Source: Prochilodus magdalenae
Taxonomy: Eukaryota; Chordata; Actinopteri; Characiformes; Prochilodontidae
DNA length: 64,000 bases
NCBI GenBank assembly: GCA_024036415.1
Contig: JAMWET010003477.1
Location: forward strand, 76,001 to 140,000
Direction: 5' to 3'
How positions within the stretch are numbered: the stretch's first letter is position 1; the number at the start of each line of letters is the position of its first letter. The notes under the pieces are model-generated. The model saw only the letters and a list, made by a program, of their open reading frames with translations. It ran no database searches and was not told the origin of the DNA. A program made the translations under genes and the position numbers. Below, piece by piece: positions 25,701 to 36,901 of the stretch.

Positions 25701-25728
25701 GTCGGTTCATCACACTCGGCGCACCTAC

Positions 25729-26116
25729 CTGCGATCACCGCGCGTGGCCGTTGCCCCCCCTCGGGCTTCAGCCACATGCTGAGGGTGAAGTTGCCCCTGG
25801 GGACGTCCACCGCCGGACGCAGGCGCAGCTGGTCCCCACGGCCACCGAACCTGACCGCGCGGCTCCTCTCGCGCTCTTCCTGACCGGGCTCCACACCTCT
25901 CCTCTTGCTCGCTCCGCCCGGCGCGCGCCTCTCGGCTCCGGGCGCGGAGCGCTTCCCGCGCGGCAGGCGCGTGCCGCAGGCGCCGGGCTGCGAGCTGATT
26001 GCGGCGGCCACGGCGGCCTGGCGCGCGTGGGCCAGTTCCCTGCTCACCCGGCCGTGCCGGGCGCACACGCACACCGCCAGCACGGCCAGGCACGGCAGCA
26101 CAGCCCAAACTTTCAT
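25729..26116 (-). CDS. pappa: pappa exon 1: signal peptide, propeptide, start of laminin-G-like domain
   Basis: The start ATG is at 26,116-26,114 with a G at -3. The exon gives 129 codons plus one base, with donor GCAG|GTAGGT at 25,729/25,728. Residues 1-19 (MKVWAVLPCLAVLAVCVCA) form a signal peptide. Residues 20-85 are an Arg/Ala/Gly-rich propeptide with basic sites such as RGKR (53-56) that could be furin-cleaved. From about residue 88, VRFGGRGDQLRLR, FTLSMWLKPEGGQR and AVIAG match the start of the PAPPA laminin-G-like domain. PAPPA2 normally has a much longer N-terminal region, so the short leader favours pappa. The exon is very GC- and CpG-rich, unlike its surroundings, and several long frames on the opposite strand are shadows. 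Secreted protease acting in IGF signalling by known family role. Confidence 0.93.
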
Positions 26117-26908
26117 CGCTGCTTCCTTCCTTCCTTTCTTTTATTGCGTTAGTTTGTTTTTATTCAGGTCCCCAAACTCGGGTAAAGGGGGACAGAGGCA
26201 CGAGCGCGCGCGCGGAGGGGGTGTCCACGGTGCTCCTTCCTCTTCCACCTCTCCAAAACTCTCCTTCTGTTTTCCTATGGGTTTGAACGTGCGCTGTTTT
26301 ATCAGCAGCGGGACTCGAGTCCGCGCTCGGTGTCCACTCTCCTCCGTCTCTTCCCTTAGCCAGTCAAACTCGGCGCGGTGTCCCCTCTCCTAAACCAGCT
26401 TGGCCAGCTCCAGCAAACTCGAGCTGAAGCCCCTCGCGACGTTGGATGTGAAAGCTACCGTGCTGATCTTATTCCATTGTTGCGTCCCCCCTCCCAACTC
26501 CTTTACACACCTTTCACAACATGACGGCTCTCCTCGCGCTCTTCCTCCGCTCCGGAGTCGCTCTCGTGCTCGGCTTGGAGCAACAGCGGCAGTAGTTGAT
26601 TCATTTATGAGCTCCACGTTGCCTTTCTGAATGGATCCAAGCGGGAGGGGTGCGCGCGAGTGTCTGTGGATGTGTGTGTGTGGAGGGGTGGTCGTGGTGG
26701 GTTGCGGAGGAGGAGGAGGAGGTGGTGGTGGTGGTGGTGGGGGGGTGGATGAGTAATAAGTAATCAATCAGAATGCCCCCCTCATTTCCCCCACCCTCCA
26801 CTTCATTCCAGCTCCATTTATTTGCAGAAAGCCAGCTTGCTCGCCCTCCACGCCTCCTTCTGTTTTCTCCTCTTCTGTTAAGGTGTGTGTGTGCGTGAGA
26901 GAGAGAGA

Positions 26909-26939
<31 letters not shown>

Positions 26940-27184
26940 GGAGAGGGAGAGGGAGAGAGAGAGAGAGAGCAATCAGCCAAACTTGTGTGTCAGGTGAGCA
27001 GAAGTTGAAACGCGCGAGAGCATCGCAGAGATCCTGGCTGAGTTTGGAGAGGAGGAGAAGTAGGAGGAGAGAGGGAGGAGAGAAAGGAGGAGAGAAAAGA
27101 GGCTTTACGAGCGGAGCGCGCGACCAGGCTGCCTCACTCAGACCCTCGGGCTTCAGCGGTGGAGAGTGTCCCCCCGCCTCCCTC

Positions 27185-27223
<39 letters not shown>

Positions 27224-27420
27224 CTGTGGTGTTTGGAGAGGTTGGTTGGGGGAGGTGGGGTGGGGGGTGTAGTGCACAGGTAAGCCCTGACAGGCGCCCA
27301 TGCTCGAACTGTTCTCCAACTGTTGGCTGGTGCCGGCGATGGACAGTAGGTTTGGCGCCCTCTAGTGGCCACTGGCCGAACGCACCTCTAGTTTTCAGGT
27401 TGCTCCGTGTTTCAGCGGGA
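26117..27420 (-). promoter_or_regulatory. pappa: Probable pappa promoter and 5' UTR region
   Basis: Sequence immediately upstream of the pappa ATG. It is GC- and CpG-enriched near 26,117-26,640 and purine/pyrimidine-polarised beyond that. No clear TATA box is placed relative to a start site, and the transcription start is not determinable here. The assignment is by position and base composition. Several long open frames on both strands (Ser/Leu, Arg/Glu or Pro-rich) come from the GA/CT and GGT/GGA microsatellites and are not genes. Confidence 0.5.
26705..27222 (+). repeat. GGT/GGA, GT/GA and CT microsatellites upstream of pappa
   Basis: Three tracts in 0.5 kb: (GGA)n(GGT)n at about 26,705-26,746, a GT then GA tract at about 26,884-26,969, and (CT)n at about 27,185-27,222. 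The GA and CT tracts are complementary and about 250 bp apart, and between them lies AGGAGG-rich purine sequence. They sit 0.6-1.1 kb upstream of the pappa start codon. Confidence 0.92.
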
Positions 27421-27590
27421 GTGAAACAACTCCACAGGGCTGGACACGGTACTCATACTCAAGAGTAAATACTGTGTGCCTGTAAAATAATAACATGTGA
27501 ATTAATAACACAGAAACCAGTTTAAAAAAAATACAATTGTACTGCATAAACATATAGACACAATATACACACAAATTATCCAAAGAACAG

Positions 27591-27965
27591 CTGCAGCCAA
27601 TAGGAAGTGTCGAATTGCAGTTCTGATGACCAGGATCAATAAATGATGAATAATTTAGACTGATATGATCAATATTTATTGAGCTACACATACAGAAGGC
27701 TGTCTCTCAGTATGGCGTCAGACTACCATGTTTAAGTTGTAGAGGTTCCTAATGGTGTCCTGTGATAATCCATCCCATGTAGCTTAAATATACTCACACT
27801 GTTCCTGCAGATGGTGCGGTAGGGGTGAAGGTGGAGTGACACCAGGCCTTCTGGACGTGTGACGTGTGACAACAAACTCCTCATCTTGGTGCTGACCATG
27901 GTGCCTCTCCACAAACGGAGTCGCTGGTCGTCTCCACCAAGACACGTGTCCCAGTTCCTTTGGAT
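27591..27965 (-). mobile_element. Decayed Tc1/mariner-type element, 3' part (copy 1)
   Basis: On the minus strand it contains GGGATGGATTATCACAGGAC, CACCATTAGGAACC and the tail TGTAGCTCAATAAATATTGA. The same block recurs at 48,421 and 50,905 on plus, and in part at 42,541 and 47,145. The first part translates as a WDGLSQDTIRNL-like motif, typical of the C-terminal end of Tc-type transposases. This copy is truncated and frameshifted. Confidence 0.55.
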
Positions 27966-28424
27966 AAGGGTTTGTGTATATGTTTTAGGGTTTTTTTGTT
28001 TCCGTGTTTTTGAGTTATTATTTTTTTTTAACGGTAAAGTTGAAATATTTTGATTGATCCCTGTCCCTCATTTAAATGTGGTAAGATAATGAAAAACAAA
28101 ATGAAAACAGAAAGGGTTGTACAGTATGAAACCTAGGTGGGTAGGTAGGTACCAGCTCAGCAATATTATTAACTATTAAACTATAAACTATAAATAGTAC
28201 AGTTCGCTATAGATAAATATATCTTATTTTACAATAGGGCAAGAAAATATTAACAACAAAAGGCTATCCACAAAAAATACAGATATAACTGTAGTCCGGA
28301 AGAAATACATAAAGGCAATGAGATAAAAAGGCAGTGCAATAATAATGAATAAATGTGCAAGGGGCGCAGATATCGGCAGATAAAGATATACTGCATAAAC
28401 ATAATAAACATGTGCATATATTGG

Positions 28425-30335
28425 TATTTAAGTAAAGTGTCCAGGAGTGCATATGTTCAGGATATATAGTAAAGTGTCCAGGAGTGCAGATGTTCAGGAT
28501 ATATAGTAAAGTGTCCAGGAGTGCAGATGTATAGGATAAACAGTAAAGTGTCCAGGAGTTTAGATGTACAGGATATACAGTAAAGTACCCAGGAGTGCAG
28601 ATGTACAGGATATCCAGTAAAGCGTCCAGGAGCTTAGATGTACAGGATATACAGAAAAGTGTCTAGAGTGTCCAGGAGCTTAGATGTATAGGATAAACAG
28701 TAAAGTGTCCAGGAGTTTAGATGTACAGTATATACAGTAAAATGTCTAAGAATGCAGATGTACAGGACATACAGTAGAGTGTCCAGGAATGCAGATGTAC
28801 AGGATATACAATAAAGTGTCTAGAGTGTCCAGGAGTGCAGATGTACAGGATATACAGTAAAGTATCCAGGAGTGCAGATGTACAGGATATACAGTAAAGT
28901 GTCCAGGAGTGCAGATGTACAGGATATACAGTAAAGTGTCCAGGAGTGCAGATGTACAGGATATACAGTAAAGTGTCCAGGAGTGCAGATATACAGGATA
29001 TACAGTAGAGTGTCTAGAGTGTCCAGGAGTGCAGATGTACAGCATAAACAGTAAAGTGTCTAGGAGTGCAGTTGTACAGGATATACAGTAAAGTGTCTAG
29101 AGTGTCCAGGAGTGCAGATGTTTAGGATATACAGTAAAGCATCTAGTGTGTCTAGGAGCTTAGATGTATAGGATAAACAGTAAAGTGTCCAGGAGTTTAG
29201 AAGTACAGTATATACAGTAAAATGTCCAGGAGTGCAGAGTACAAGATATACAGTAAAGTGTCCAGGAGTGCAGATGTACAGGATAAACAGTAAAGTGTCT
29301 AGGAGTGCAGTTGTACAGGATATCCAGTAAAGTGTCCAGGAGTGCAGATATACAGGATATACAACAGAGTGCCTAGAGTGTCCAGGAGTTTAAATGTACA
29401 GGATATACAGTAAAGTGTCCAGGAGTGCAGATAATCAGGATATACAGTAAAGCATCTAGAGTGTCCAGGAGCTTAGATGTATAGGATAAACAGTAAAGTG
29501 TCCAGGAGTTTAGAAGTACAGTATATACAGTAAAATGTCCAGGAGCTTAGATGTATAGGATAAACAGTAAAGTGTCCAGGAGTTTAGATGTACAGTATAT
29601 ACAGTAAAATGTCTAAGAATGCAGATGTACAGGACATACAGTAGAGTGTCCAGAAGTGCAGATGTACAGGATATACAATAAAGTGTCTAGAGTGTCCAGG
29701 AGTGCAGATGTACAGGACATACAGTAGAGTGTCCAGGAGTGCAGATGTACAGGATATACAGTAAAGTGTCCAGGAGTGCAGATGTACAGGATAAACAGTA
29801 AAGTGTCCAGGGGTGCAGATGTACAGGATATCCAGTAAAGTGTCCAGGAGTGCAGATGTTCAGGATATACAGTAGAGTGTCCAGGAGTGCAGTTGTACAG
29901 GATATACAGTAAAGTGTCTAGAGTGTCCAGGAGTGCAGATGTTCAGGATATACAGTAAAGCATCTAGAGTGTCCAGGAGCTTAGATGTATAGGATAAACA
30001 GTAAAGTGTCCAGGAGTTTAGAAGTACAGTATATACAGTAAAATGTCCAGGAGTGCAGAGTACAGGATATACAGTAAAGTGTCTAGAGTGTCCAGGAGTG
30101 CAGATGTACAGGATATACAGAAAAGTGTCTAGAGTGTCCAAGAGCTCAGATGTATAGGATAAACAGTAAAGTGTCCAGGAGTTTAGATGTACAGTATATA
30201 CAGTAAAATGTCCAGGAGTGCAGAGTACAGGGCATACAGTAAAGTGTCCAGGAGTGCAGATGTACAGTAAAGTGTCCAGGAGTGCAGATGTACAGTAAAG
30301 TGTCCAGGAGTGCAGATGTACGGGATATACAGTAA
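28425..30335 (+). repeat. 37-bp minisatellite array, about 1.9 kb
   Basis: Around fifty head-to-tail units of about 37 bp, core AGTGTCCAGGAGTGCAGATG followed by TACAGGATATACAGTAA. Variants include GTGTCTAGAGTGTCCAGGAG insertions, TTTAGATGTACAGTATATAC units and 'AGCTTAGATGTATAGG' units. The variants recur as ordered multi-unit blocks (for example near 28,660-28,800, 29,460-29,640 and 29,960-30,060), showing higher-order duplication. Minus-strand open frames across it encode the repeated YPVHLHSWTLYCISCTSALL-like phrase and are not genes. Confidence 0.95.
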
Positions 30336-31336
30336 CTACTGAAACAGCCGGTAAAGATTTGGTGGGTTTAGGATTTCTATGCTAGTGACCAAATAAAATG
30401 TGCAATTGTTTGTCTTCTAGTCACGTACTGGCCAGCACTGTGAGTTCTTTTCAAAGTTCACAGTGACTACTGAAACATTAGACATATGGCACCACTGTAT
30501 CGTTGGTAACGAATTGGAATGTTCAATCATTTGTTTAATTCAAATTAGCATAATTAAGGTATAAAAATACTCAAAGCAAAATATTTTTTTTAAAGAGTTT
30601 AAAGTTCAAATCCAAAATGTGTTTTCAATCCCGACTTTGAACCAGTTCAGCAGAATAATCCATAAACCGAATGGAAAAGTTTTGTTTATGATAAACATAT
30701 GGGAAGCAGACTGTTGCACTGCTCATACTTGTCGTATGGAAGACAAGACGATCAAAAAAGGTTTGAGTCATATTTATTAAAGTTAAAGGGTTTAGCTCAC
30801 TCTCGCTCACTCAGTGGACGAGCGAAAAGGCAGCCAGTCGATGCTGCATCAAAAATGGGATTTGTCTGCTTTTAATCATAAACGAAGTATTTTGCTTGGA
30901 CTATACAACATATTTTAATAGCTTTGGACACGCACACCATATTGAGACAATTTCCTTTTAATGCCACTAAAAGCTCCCTCACAGAACATTATTGCATGAA
31001 ATGGTTATGAATATCCTGCCTGATGTCTGAGACATTATTTTATGATAGTTTTGAGGAACCATTTTGACCTAAACCGTATTTTTAAAAACCCATTCGTGGT
31101 GAAGAGGTACATGTAGGGTACTGTAAGGCAAAACAGTCCCTGAGACTTCAGATGTAGCCCTGTACTACCATCATCAGCATTACATAAAGGAAGACGTGTA
31201 GGTTCACCGGTACGTTTGATTTTTATTTGTGCTGTAGAGTAGTGGTTTTTAGACTTTGGACTTCAGCTCCACCCCTAATCCCCTTCACCAGCTTGATTTA
31301 CTTATGGCCTCTTACTCTGGATTTATTTATCCAATG

Positions 31337-31401
<65 letters not shown>
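31337..31401 (+). repeat. (TA)n microsatellite
   Basis: About 32 uninterrupted TA dinucleotides in intergenic DNA. Confidence 0.98.
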
Positions 31402-31405
<4 letters not shown>

Positions 31406-32395
31406 TTAATGAACTTTTTGACAGTTTACTTCATCAGCATATATAATTATAGATCATATAAATAATTTTAGACGAATTGCACATTTTACATGTATACATG
31501 TACATTTATTACACATATAAAAATGCATATTAATTTACCAATTTTAGCCAATTTATTCAGAGATACTCCACAAGGTTTATTTTATAATCATCACAAAAGT
31601 TTTGTTGCTGTGGGCATCATATTCAAATGAGCATTAAAACAAAAATCTCAGTATAATATACTATTATGTAATTTGGTAGAATGGCTCTTATGAACTTAAT
31701 AAACTGTTTGACATTTTACTTCCTCAGCATATATGGTGGAATGGTGGCACGTCCTGACATTTTTGGACTCAATTTTAAAGGCAAAAAGAAAATAAAAAGC
31801 TTTTTAGATGGATGCACATTTTATATCAATTTTACATGTATATTTATTACACAGCTGTTTGGTAAATGAACGTGGCTTGGATAAAAATAAAAAATAAAAA
31901 CATTAATTCACCAATTTTAGCCAATTTATTTGAAGAGGCTCCACCAGTTTTATTTTATAAACATTACACATGTTTTGTTGCTGCGGGCTTCATATTCAAA
32001 TAAGCATTTAATTTTTTTCTTTTTTTATCTCAGATTCAACATTCGATATTTTGAGATATTTGCAATGAACTGTGGGGTTGAAATGATTTGCACATCACTG
32101 CATTCTTATTTAATGTCCTTGGCTTGAACAGATCTTAATATACTATTATGTAATTTGGTAGAATGGCTCTTATGAACTTAATGAACTGTTTGACAGTTTA
32201 CTTCATCACCATATATGGTTGGATGGTGGCACGTCCTGACATTTTGGACTCAATTTTAGAGGCAAAAAGAAAACAAAAATGATTTTAGATGGATGCACAT
32301 TTTATATGGATTTTACATGTGTATTTATCACACAGTTATTTGGGAAATGGACATGACTTGCCTTCACAAAATGCATAATAAGTCAATGACCCGTG
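31402..32395 (+). repeat. Locally duplicated AT-rich repeat (three partial copies)
   Basis: The landmark GAACTTAATAAACTGTTTGA and its variants start copies near 31,404, 31,690 and 32,172. TATACTATTATGTAATTTGG occurs at about 31,657 and 32,139. Later landmarks (GGATGCACATTTTATAT, ACCAATTTTAGCCAATTTAT, GTTTTGTTGCTG) repeat in the same order. Spacing is irregular (about 290 and 480 bp), so some copies carry internal deletions. There is no coding capacity. Confidence 0.8.
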
Positions 32396-32694
32396 TTCTT
32401 CTTCTTACTAACCCTTCTTCAGAGTACGTCTCCGACATCTGATTGGGAATGGTGTGCTGGCATGCAGCCTGATTTTTGATTGAACATATGGTTTCTGTAC
32501 AATAATCATTAAATTACTTTTTATGTTAAATTACATTTAGTTAGTGCATCATAGGAACAAATCAGGTGGGAAATAATGTGAAACGTACCAACCTAGGAAC
32601 CATGAGTGACACAATAGCCTATATGCACCCTGTCTTCCGCATTCCGAGTCAGCCAGCTTCATCACTTCCTGCCTTGCTAGTAAACAGCGCAGCT

Positions 32695-32970
32695 ATGGCG
32701 TTTTTCACTCGCTCGCTTCAGGATTTGCCCAGGATTACGGTCAACGACGTCACTCGTATTATGCAGACATCGTGTCAGACGTCTGAAAGAAAAGGGCTTC
32801 AAACTCTACATTTCAAGCTACGTCCATAATTATGAAGCTAAGATCCGGTCTTGTAATGTTAGCCCTTGGCTAAACTGTTTGTTTACTAACCAATGCTCAC
32901 GTAGTGGTACATACAGTACCACAGCAAAAATTCGAATATCATGTAAAAAGTTCACTTTTAATAATTAAAT
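32695..32970 (+). pseudogene. N-terminal remnant of a SWIM/YqaJ-type transposon protein
   Basis: From the ATG at 32,695 the frame reads MAFFTRSLQDLPRITVNDVT. It continues for about 25 codons to SERKG, then needs a one-base shift to go on as FKLYISSYVHNYEAKI. This resembles the N-terminus of fish proteins with a SWIM zinc finger and a YqaJ-like nuclease, carried by ISL2EU-type DNA transposons. The SWIM and nuclease parts are absent. A THAP-domain fragment on the opposite strand at 33,084-33,263 points toward it. The family match is from memory of the motif, not a search. Confidence 0.45.
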
Positions 32971-33083
32971 TCAAACGATAAACTCTGTGATTAATATAGA
33001 ATATGACCCTTTAACAAAAACCTTTTCACCATATTCTCATTTTTGATGTTGCACTGTATGTTTATAATCAGGAAACGAACTAC

Positions 33084-33263
33084 TGTGAAGTTCTCCCTCC
33101 GGATAGCAACAACCCATTTATGCCGGTTTTCCGCATCGGAGGGAGACGTATGAAAACGAAGTACTGTGTTATACTTACTGGAGGCCTGACATAAAGGTAC
33201 ACAGCAATGTTCAGCTGTAGCGCTGTCAGTTCGCTGAAACTTAAACGTCTTTGCTTGAGGCAT
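33084..33263 (-). pseudogene. THAP-domain first-exon remnant (transposase-type)
   Basis: The ATG is at 33,263. The frame gives MPQAKTFKFQRTDSATAEHC, then CVPLCQASSKYNTVLRFHT, a DAENRHKWVVAIRRENF segment, and ends at a possible donor ACA|GTAG (33,084/33,083). The Cys pair and the conserved Trp fit the first half of a THAP zinc-coordinating DNA-binding domain (C2CH). The closing Cys-x2-His half would be on a further exon and is not visible nearby. THAP domains occur in host genes and in P-element-, Kolobok- and ISL2EU-like transposases; the convergent partner fragment favours a transposon. Confidence 0.6.
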
Positions 33264-33825
33264 TATCGCGATTTCCCTAAACCCAACACAACAGTGTGGA
33301 TAGCGGAAGTGGCTGAGCTGGCTGAGGTTTTAGCGGAAATACGTCACCACCCCTGTGTGCACGTATATCCCCATAGAAACGACCTTAGTAAGTAAACACT
33401 ATATGGCCAAAAGTTATGGGACACTTTTAGACCACATTCATCACAACACAGTCTGTTTACACTCTGTAGGCTAAAGTTTTCAGACACGTTTAGATCATGA
33501 TCATTACAGCGCAGTCAGTATACACTCTGTAGACAAACGCTATTGGATGTTTTTGGATGTGATTTTAAAGACCTGACGACCATGTAGTAGTATCCATGTA
33601 AAGTTCATAATAACTGCCTTTCAGCAGCTCGCAATTAAGCTTAAGCTGCACAATCAGTCTACATTTTGTCTATTTCTGTTTCTACTATGTGCAATAAAAC
33701 TGCATAGCATCATCCTGTCTTCTGGATTTATATTTTTAGTATCTTATTGATATTTTTCTGTAATTTTTGTATATAGATCTTAATTATTATTTGTATATTT
33801 TCCTGACACTTCTGTTCTTTCCTCT

Positions 33826-33893
33826 GTGCTGTTGTAACATTGTACATTTCCCCACTGTGGGATCAATAAAGGATTATCTTATCTTATTCAAGA
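33826..33893 (+). mobile_element. LINE-type 3' tail
   Basis: CCCCACTGTGGGATCAATAA followed by AGGATTATCTTATCTTATT is the typical 3' end of a fish non-LTR retrotransposon with a short ATCTT-type tail. The complementary motif (TTGATCCCACAGTGGGGAAA) begins the SINE at 39,763, suggesting a shared 3' tail. Only the last 70 bp are recognisable here. Confidence 0.5.
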
Positions 33894-35716
33894 GGTGTCT
33901 CCAGGATGATTGATGTCTAGAGGAGAGTTTGGATCTAACTAGACTGTCTTTACTGTAACGGATTTAATGCACTGGATTACAGTGGATTTAATGAAAACTG
34001 ACACTGCTGTACTTCCATGAACATGACCTAAAACATTCTGTCCCTCTACACCTTGTGGTATTCCATATTTGGTCCGTCTACTGTATGCTCCCGGCCTGGA
34101 GGGTCGTAGTGTGGAATGCGACAGCATCTTTTGTTTTTCTGCTTGTCGGGTGCAAACGAACAAAGACAGCAGAAAATCGTTGGCTACCATAAAACTGCCC
34201 TAAACCAATGTTAAATATTTGTCCTGGCTTTGTCACGTTGTAGTGGCAAATCCGCATATTTCCCTTTGTGTGGGGAGAGCAGGGAATGGGAAAGGAGCAG
34301 AGGGCAGCGGACGACCTCGACTGAAGCATTCCTCGCGGAGCTTTAAACAAAGAGTCTCACGTTCGGTTTGTCGATGCTGCACAAAGCTGCTCCTGAGCCA
34401 CAGCTGGACTTTCATTTCTCACAGCAGGGTTCCTTCAGACCATGAACGAAGGTTTCCTCCAGGTTCAGATCCGTTTCAGATCCATCGGATTTCAAAGAAG
34501 TGCCTGACACTGATCAAACTCAGCCTAAACTTAACACACACCCTAACACTGACCTTACCTGTAAATCTGAATCTAATCCTAAACTGAACACTCACTTTAG
34601 TCCTATCCTTAACCTCAAACCAAAACATAAACCTAATACTGACATTGGCGTAAGTACAGGTCTTTTTTACATGGAGGCTCATCTACCATCCAGGGGAACC
34701 ACTGTGTGCAGCACGGACAGCAGCCAGATGGACTGGGAGTGACTCAGGTAAGATGTCCCAGGTGTCTGGAGGCATTCTGACTACAGCGCATCCCATAGTA
34801 ACTGGAGGCTGAGCGAACACGACTATGGAGGAGATGCTCATTTGGGTTCCGATCTGGGGAATTAGGGGGCCAGGGTAGTACTTGGAGGTCTTGCTTAGGC
34901 CATTCAACCAATCTCGGACCTTTCTAGCCATGATGCGTTATCTTACTGGAAGATTCCATCCACCCCAAGGAAGAAAATGGGAAGGTGGAAGTGGTCATAA
35001 TAATGTGACTCCAGTGTGTAATTTTAGGGATGGAAAAAATCAACACAAAGATATACTATCAGAATCATCTTCAATTCTACAACAATGAGTCCTACTGTTG
35101 ACGGCTATAGTAAGAGTTACAGGAGACAACATGGAACGCTCAGCTCCGTGACACGGTGCGGATTAGCACCACATGCAAGAACACATTCGGCTAGCTGGAA
35201 AGATTAGGGCTTAATTCTCCCAGCGAGTGGAGGGATCTGTCAGTCACTCGTGTAAAAAGGCCATCCATCTGGGGACCAGCGTCCACCTACAGTTGGGCAC
35301 TGCGTACTCAGTCCCTGTTATTATCATTAGAAAAGAGCTAAATGAGTCTTCCTGCAAGAAACATAACTGGAAGGCTTCTGGAATTTAAAAAACAAAGTTG
35401 TGTCAGACAGTGTTATGCATAAACAACTCTACCACATGCTAATCCTCCCAGCATCACTTGGATGATGTTCGATTGCCTGGAGTCAAAGGAATAAAAAAAA
35501 TAAAAACAGGACGGCCGTATAATCCACTAATGCATACGTTAATCTGTCACTTTAGAGTAGATCAAATGCACATGCATGAGACCATGAGCGCTCTGGCATC
35601 ACTTTGTTTTGAAAAGTGCTTGGCGGAAGAACGGAGCAGACGTCAATAAATAACAACAAAAGAAGGGCGGAGTCTTGTTCATGGAGAAACAGCAGTCAAG
35701 CTACAGTCTTTCTACA

Positions 35717-35932
35717 TACCGCCTCTGTCCAATGAAAAACATGTATCTCCATTTTGACTTTTATGCATCGTTCGAAAACAGCCGCTGCCGTTTACACTTT
35801 GTGAGAATTGCATGACGAACGGACCAACTGAAATGGCCCAGAAGTGCTCGGAAGGACGTCTGGTTCCATTGACTTACATTAAAATCAAGGAGGTTTTGGG
35901 CCTCTCCTGTAAAGTTACCATTTTGGAGAGAT
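35717..35932 (+). mobile_element. MITE family A, copy 2 (right end missing)
   Basis: Has the left end CGCCTCTGTCCAATGAAAAA, the core GGACGTCTGGTTCCATTGAC and the sub-right ACCATTTTGGAGA. It then breaks off, so the right inverted repeat is lost. Confidence 0.75.
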
Positions 35933-36901
35933 CACCCACGGCATACAAAGTCGTTCAGGGTTTGGCTGAAGGACTGAAGAAGATGCAATGCCTGTCATTC
36001 ATTACCAGAGATGTCTGTTAAATGTGGATCTAATGATGGACAGATACATTTTATCATGGGGAAGGGAATTTCTATAAGCACAACCCAAAATGGTGTAAAC
36101 CGTCCTTCCCCGTGTTAAAATCGCACAAAGCGCAAACTTGAGTTGCGATTGCATTTTTTTTTATGGCAGCTTCAACATAAAACAAGATCAAAAACACATA
36201 TATACACTTTCCAGGAAATATAGTACCTTATTATTATTGATAATAATAATCAACATACGCCTGTATTCCATCAAGACAAGTAGCTCTGCCAGAAAGACTC
36301 AAAAGACAAACGTGATGGTGGTGGCAGCATTGAAACACCAGCACCTGAAAGCAGCAGAACAGGAAAAGAAGCTGACTCCTTTTAAAGCCAGGTGGCGCAC
36401 TGCGATTGGCCAGAGTAATGAATGAGTGAATGAGTGATGCAGCATTGGAGTCTTCCTGGCAGAACTTGCACTAAGCTTTAATGGACTGGCTTAGTTGATA
36501 TGGAAATCAATGCACAGCCAAAGGGATTAATGGATAAGACTCACCACTGTCTTCCTGGTGAAATTCTCTGCCAGTTTGATGTGTCACACAGCTACATTAC
36601 TATATGAGATAAAAAAAAAAAACTGAATTGAATCCAAGATGGCGTCACTCAACCTTGCTGTCGTTTTGGTGGCCTGGCCCAGCAGGTTTCCCGCTTCCCA
36701 CATAGCTTGTGTCTAAAATTGGATAATCATAGTGAATAATAGTGACCATATGATCATATAGTCCTGTCTCATATACAAAAACAAGTTTATAAGAACTTTA
36801 AGGTCACCACAGCGATATAAGATACTTATATAACACCCATCCAATGGCACCCCTCTTCCAGGCTAAGGCTGAATCTCAAACAGCTCCCTACTCCCTACAT
36901 A

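Larger units (their letters stand above)
15438..25728 (-). other. pappa: pappa intron 1
   Basis: A 10.3-kb phase-1 intron between exon 1 (donor GCAG|GTAGGT) and exon 2. It holds minisatellite block 2, a (CA)n tract, retroelement 3' tails (18,140-18,712 and 21,301-21,452), a reversed SINE at 20,278, a decayed Tc1-like fragment near 19,850, CT tracts at 22,951-22,980 and 24,196-24,240, and a GTGCAC-rich cluster next to the exon 1 donor. In 16,570-17,880, 21,460-22,940 and 23,000-24,190 I see no supported gene or clear repeat. Confidence 0.9.

Noticed and set aside
25544..26393. Plus-strand frames of 202 and 162 codons and a second minus frame of 127 codons
   Set aside because: They are shadows of the GC-rich pappa exon 1.
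26390..26972. Proline- and leucine-rich minus-strand frames upstream of pappa
   Set aside because: They derive from GGT/GGA and GA microsatellites; the pappa ATG at 26,116 is in a different, well-supported frame.
28746..30141. Minus-strand frames with repeated HSWTLYCISCTSALL-like phrase
   Set aside because: They follow the 37-bp minisatellite; 37 is not a multiple of 3, so the frames rotate and no protein repeat is maintained.
34500..34660. Interstitial telomere-like sequence (CCTAA-type)
   Set aside because: The motif is too irregular (CCTAAAC, CCTAACA, CCTTAACC) to call telomeric; I see only low complexity.
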